A DNA stretch of 8,244 nt, from NCBI GenBank assembly GCA_034431895.1, contig DAOUCM010000147.1, forward strand, positions 1-8,244, written 5' to 3'. The position numbers and the translations under genes were made by a program. Source of the DNA: JAABUE01 sp034431895. GTDB taxonomy: Bacteria; Chloroflexota; Anaerolineae; Anaerolineales; Villigracilaceae. How positions within the stretch are numbered: the stretch's first letter is position 1; each line of letters begins with the position of its first letter. This document shows, in pieces, positions 5,078 to 8,244 of the stretch. The notes below the pieces were generated by a model that worked only from the letters and a program-made list of their open reading frames with translations, was not told the DNA's origin and searched no databases.

Positions 5078-6778
5078 TCAATCGGGCGTCCCTGCGCCTT
5101 TCACATCCTTCAAGTTCAATTGGTAATTCAACCGTCCGTTGTATTCGTTGGTTTCGTAGGTGAACAGAATGTCCACCCGCGCGGGTAAACTGGCCTGTAA
5201 GTGACCCAGGCGGAAGCCGATGGCGTCATGCGTCATGCCATGTTCGTCTTCCAGCGTGAGTTTCAAATGTTTCCCTTCAGCGCCGACGGCGCGCGCTGCT
5301 TTCAACTTGACGTTGCGCGCCACAAAGACCGCCTGCGGGTTGCCATAGCCGGTTGGCTCCAGATACTTGAGATGTTCGTATAAATCGGGACGTACATTTT
5401 CGAGCGCCACTTCGGCGTCGGCCATCAGGGTAGGACGCAGGTCTTGGCCGCTGAGTTGTTCCCTTGCAATACGTTTCAGCCGTGACACCAATTCGTCCAG
5501 TTTGTCGTTTTCGACTGTGAAGCCGGCCGCAGCGGCATGACCGCCGTGCCGTATCAACAAGTCGGCGCATTGGTCGAGCGCATTGGTGATGTGGAACTCG
5601 GGAATCGAGCGACACGAGCCGCGCGTGGTGTGTGGGCCGCGCTGGGCCACAATGGCCGGGCGGTAATGCGTTTCAGCCAGCCGCGAGGCCGCCAGCCCTA
5701 CCACACCGGGGTTGAAGTCCTCGTGGGCGGCAAACAGCAGCCAGGCTTCGGGGTCTTCAGCCAGCGCCAGTGCCTCGGCTCGTTCTTGCATGTCGCGCGT
5801 CAGCCGCTGGCGCTCTCGGTTTTGGACATCCAATTGCTGAGCCAGTTGCCCGGCGCGGAAGACATCTTTGGTGGTCAACAGTTCGTAAGAGGCCAGCGCC
5901 GATTCCAGCCGGCCAGAGGCGTTCAGGCGCGGCCCCAGCCGGAAGCCAATGTCGGTAGCGTTGACGCGCGTAATGTCTATCTCTGCCACTGCCGCCAGCG
6001 ATAACAATCCTTGCCGCTTTTTCTCGCGCATTTGACGCAGCCCGCGCCGCACCAGATACCGATTTTCGCCCACCAGCGGTGCCAAATCGGCTACCGTGCC
6101 AAGCGCTACCAGGTCGAGGAGAGGGGAGATTTCCGCTTTGTGATTTTCGCTGAGCAGGGCTTCGGCTAGTTTATACGCAATCCCAACACCGGCCAGGTCT
6201 TTGTCGGGGTAGGCGTCGCCCGGCTGTTTTGGATTGAGGACGGCCAGGGCGAGGGGCAAGACTCCCTCCAGGGGGTGATGATGGTCGGTGATAACGAGGT
6301 CCAGGCCAATCGTCCGGGCATGAAGCGCTTCGTCCGGCGAGCGGATGCCGCAGTCTACCGTGATGACCAGTCCAACGCCCGCCTCCTTCAACTGAGACAG
6401 CGCCTCTTTGTTCAAGCCATAGCCCTCATCGAAACGGTTGGGGATGTAGCCGCGTACTTTGCCCCCCAGAGTCGTCAACGTATCCACCAGCAAGGCGGTG
6501 GCCGTCACGCCGTCTACGTCGTAGTCGCCGTAAATTGCCATTGGCTCGTCTTGCGCCAGCGCGCGGCGGATGCGCTCCACCGCCTCACGCATACCGACCA
6601 TCTGGAAAGGGTCAGGGTCGAAAGCAGGCCTGGCCTCCAAGAAAGCGCGCGCCTGGTCGTAGGTGGGGTAGCCGCGGTTGAACAGAATTTGCCGCAGGAT
6701 GGGCGGAAAGGCGCTTAGCGCAGCGTCGGCTTCGCGCGTCAGGGGGGGCGGAATCAACCAACGTCGGGGATGAGTCAT
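5078..6778 (-). CDS. recJ: Single-stranded-DNA-specific 5'-3' exonuclease RecJ
   Basis: A complete 566-residue RecJ (E. coli RecJ is 577). It degrades single-stranded DNA 5' to 3' in RecFOR recombination, mismatch and base-excision repair, using Mn/Mg. DHH-domain motifs are intact: DYDVDG (85-90), VDCG (141-144), DHHH (165-168) and ALGTVAD (225-231), followed by GPRLNASGRL (282-291). The DHHA1 domain shows FNPGVVGLAASRL (355-367), GSCRS (387-391) and HGGHAAAAGF (411-420). Residues about 450-560 form the C-terminal OB-fold. The start at 6778 overlaps the stop of the upstream membrane glycosyltransferase in ATGA, and no strong Shine-Dalgarno is seen, so translation probably relies on coupling. 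It converges with crtB and shows no functional tie to the carotenoid genes. Confidence 0.96.
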   Translation of the reverse strand: MTHPRRWLIPPPLTREADAALSAFPPILRQILFNRGYPTYDQARAFLEARPAFDPDPFQMVGMREAVERIRRALAQDEPMAIYGDYDVDGVTATALLVDTLTTLGGKVRGYIPNRFDEGYGLNKEALSQLKEAGVGLVITVDCGIRSPDEALHARTIGLDLVITDHHHPLEGVLPLALAVLNPKQPGDAYPDKDLAGVGIAYKLAEALLSENHKAEISPLLDLVALGTVADLAPLVGENRYLVRRGLRQMREKKRQGLLSLAAVAEIDITRVNATDIGFRLGPRLNASGRLESALASYELLTTKDVFRAGQLAQQLDVQNRERQRLTRDMQERAEALALAEDPEAWLLFAAHEDFNPGVVGLAASRLAETHYRPAIVAQRGPHTTRGSCRSIPEFHITNALDQCADLLIRHGGHAAAAGFTVENDKLDELVSRLKRIAREQLSGQDLRPTLMADAEVALENVRPDLYEHLKYLEPTGYGNPQAVFVARNVKLKAARAVGAEGKHLKLTLEDEHGMTHDAIGFRLGHLQASLPARVDILFTYETNEYNGRLNYQLNLKDVKGAGTPD

Positions 6779-8244
6779 GGCGCTTTGGGAGTGATACGGA
6801 AAAGTTGCGGCTCGATTTGCTCGACATGGTAATACGTTTCCAGGCCGGGCATTTCCAGCGTGAAATAGATAGGGCGCGTCTCCAGGTTGGCGTCAATGTA
6901 GGCCTTCATGGTCGTGCCAGGCATCGGAGCAACAAGCGCTTGATGCAGTGCAATGCCGGTGCGCCCTTGGAGAATGTGGGCAGTGTAGACGTAAGAATAG
7001 AGGCGGTCCCAATTGGCAAAGAGGATGGCGTCGTCTTCTACCTTTCCTAGGATGCGCAGCCCTTCCTTTACCGCGCGGGTGGGGTCGTGCGGGTAGATTT
7101 TTTCTTCCTGGATGAAGGCGGTCGTGCCTTGCAGGACGGCCAACCGCAAGTTCGCGCGCCCATTCCATACGGACAGCAGAAGCAGCGCCAGCCCGAGCAA
7201 GTTGATCAGCCCCCCGCTTCTTTCTGGACCCTGGGCCTGCTTCCGTTTCATCAGCCATTCTGCCCCGTCGAGCAGGGCGCTCGTCCCCACGCCCAGCCAG
7301 GCGTATGCAAAGACCGCCGCCGGCACATAGAATTCCTGGTAGACCGAAAACTCGACTGAAACCGCAAACGTCCAGATGAGGGCAAAAGCGATGAGCGCAT
7401 ACAAACCCTCGCGCCAGCGCCTGTAGCCGTGATGGGGAACAGCGAAGAGCGCCAGCGCACCCAGCACCAGGCCGGCCGCCTGCCAGCGCGGAAAGGAGTT
7501 GAAATATTCCAGGATGCGCCGATGGGTCTCTTCTGGCGCGGCGCTGAAATAGTACCGCCAGCCTCCGCTGGCCGGGAAGATGGCCAGAAAACGGTCGAGG
7601 GGAGAGTCGAATGTTTCTGCCGTCAAGCCAAACACGTCCAGGTTGACGCGATATGTCGTGTTGTAAATGCTGGAGGGCGGATCGTTGTAATCCAGGTAAA
7701 GGAACGCCGCCGCGGTCAATGCCAGTCCCAGCAGGGCACCGGCGGCTGCTCCGATCCATGCAGAGCGTTTGCGCGCCGTCAGCAACAGATAGACCAAGAC
7801 GGATGCGCCTGTCATGATGACCGTGCTGTGGATGCCCAGGCTCAGTCCGCCTGCCAGCCCGGCCAGGAAGAGCCAGCCCGATTTGTCCGTTTGCCGCCAC
7901 AGCAGAACCGACAGCCACACCAGCGACAGCATCCCTGCCGCCGGCCCATACGATTCGGCCACGATGACCCGCCTCCAGAAGAAGACACTGGTCGCCATGG
8001 CAGACGAGGCCAGCAGCGCCGCCGTCCGCCAGCCGCCCATCAGCCGCACAATCAAGTAGAGGTTGGCAATTGCCCATGCGCCGAAAAAAGCCGACATCAC
8101 GTTGACGCGCCAGGCAATTTCTCCAAACGGTAGAAAGGTGAACAATTTGCCAAACAAGATTTGCGTCGGGTAGCCGCTGGCGTGCGTCATGCCCAGCGTG
8201 TACGAGAGCGTCTGGAACTCGGCCATGTCGCCATACAGCAGCGA
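6775..8244 (-). CDS. DUF2723-type multi-pass membrane protein, predicted GT-C glycosyltransferase (5' end outside window)
   Basis: 489 residues are visible; the frame stays open through the right edge (SLLYGD before the first in-window Met), so the true start is beyond it. The visible start has GDMAEFQTLSYTLGMTHASGYP, corresponding to the DUF2723 block with an acidic D..E pair in the first extracytoplasmic loop and a His/Gly/Tyr/Pro motif, here HASGYP rather than the common HPPGYP. Next come LPFGEIAWRVNVMSAFFGAW, FFWRRVIVAESYGPAAGML and a series of hydrophobic segments (roughly eight to ten), then a soluble C-terminal part of about 120 residues. Members are thought to transfer a sugar from a polyprenyl-phosphate donor outside the membrane; the acceptor is unknown. 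It is upstream of and overlaps recJ by 4 bases. Confidence 0.8.
   Translation of the reverse strand, partial: SLLYGDMAEFQTLSYTLGMTHASGYPTQILFGKLFTFLPFGEIAWRVNVMSAFFGAWAIANLYLIVRLMGGWRTAALLASSAMATSVFFWRRVIVAESYGPAAGMLSLVWLSVLLWRQTDKSGWLFLAGLAGGLSLGIHSTVIMTGASVLVYLLLTARKRSAWIGAAAGALLGLALTAAAFLYLDYNDPPSSIYNTTYRVNLDVFGLTAETFDSPLDRFLAIFPASGGWRYYFSAAPEETHRRILEYFNSFPRWQAAGLVLGALALFAVPHHGYRRWREGLYALIAFALIWTFAVSVEFSVYQEFYVPAAVFAYAWLGVGTSALLDGAEWLMKRKQAQGPERSGGLINLLGLALLLLSVWNGRANLRLAVLQGTTAFIQEEKIYPHDPTRAVKEGLRILGKVEDDAILFANWDRLYSYVYTAHILQGRTGIALHQALVAPMPGTTMKAYIDANLETRPIYFTLEMPGLETYYHVEQIEPQLFRITPKAP

Noticed and set aside
5063..5104. Bidirectional intrinsic terminator between crtB and recJ
   Set aside because: There is an inverted repeat, but the nested stem is short and no run of T follows on either strand, so it was not called as a terminator.
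6893..8077. 394-codon minus-strand frame overlapping the membrane glycosyltransferase
   Set aside because: It is an out-of-frame reading of the same strand with Arg/Gly/Ala-rich sequence; the DUF2723 frame has the conserved motifs and membrane segments.

Overview
The window looks like a chromosomal segment of a bacterium of moderate to high GC, most plausibly a member of the Chloroflexota (Anaerolineae-like). That placement is an inference from the gene set and protein style; no rRNA or tRNA is present to confirm it. Its centre is a carotenoid locus with a built-in light-sensing regulator: crtI (phytoene desaturase, leftward) and crtB (phytoene synthase, rightward) diverge from a 258-bp control region. 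Directly downstream of crtI lies a MerR-type regulator with the sequence hallmarks of the adenosylcobalamin photoreceptor CarH/LitR.

Layout from left to right: bases 1-98 hold the first codons of a leftward membrane protein that runs off the window. Next is a complete degV gene (101-940, minus), then the CarH-like regulator (937-2244, minus), whose stop overlaps the degV start in an ATGA. crtI follows (2322-3857, minus). The control region (3858-4115) contains two back-to-back promoters with consensus or near-consensus hexamers, a cluster of 11-bp repeats between and across them, and a 74-bp imperfect inverted repeat in the presumed crtI leader. To the right come crtB (4119-5066, plus), then recJ (5078-6778, minus), convergent with crtB across 11 bp. 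Last is the 3' part of a DUF2723-type multi-pass membrane glycosyltransferase (6775-8244, minus), which overlaps recJ by ATGA and continues beyond the right edge.

How it likely works: in established CarH systems the B12-bound tetramer represses carotenoid genes in the dark, and light breaks the cobalt-carbon bond and releases DNA. Here five tandem 11-bp units (4027-4081) fit a TnnACAA pattern and are arranged head to head, two pointing to crtI and three to crtB, with both -35 hexamers inside units. A further three-unit set with the same 11-bp phase lies upstream of the regulator gene itself (2274-2306). The parsimonious model is one regulator silencing crtI, crtB and itself in the dark. The leftward unit crtI-carH-degV-membrane protein could be one operon, which would tie a predicted fatty-acid-binding DegV protein to light-controlled carotenogenesis. 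The recJ/glycosyltransferase pair appears to be an unrelated transcription unit. No mobile element, CRISPR array or RNA gene was seen, and no stretch over 300 bases lacks a gene.
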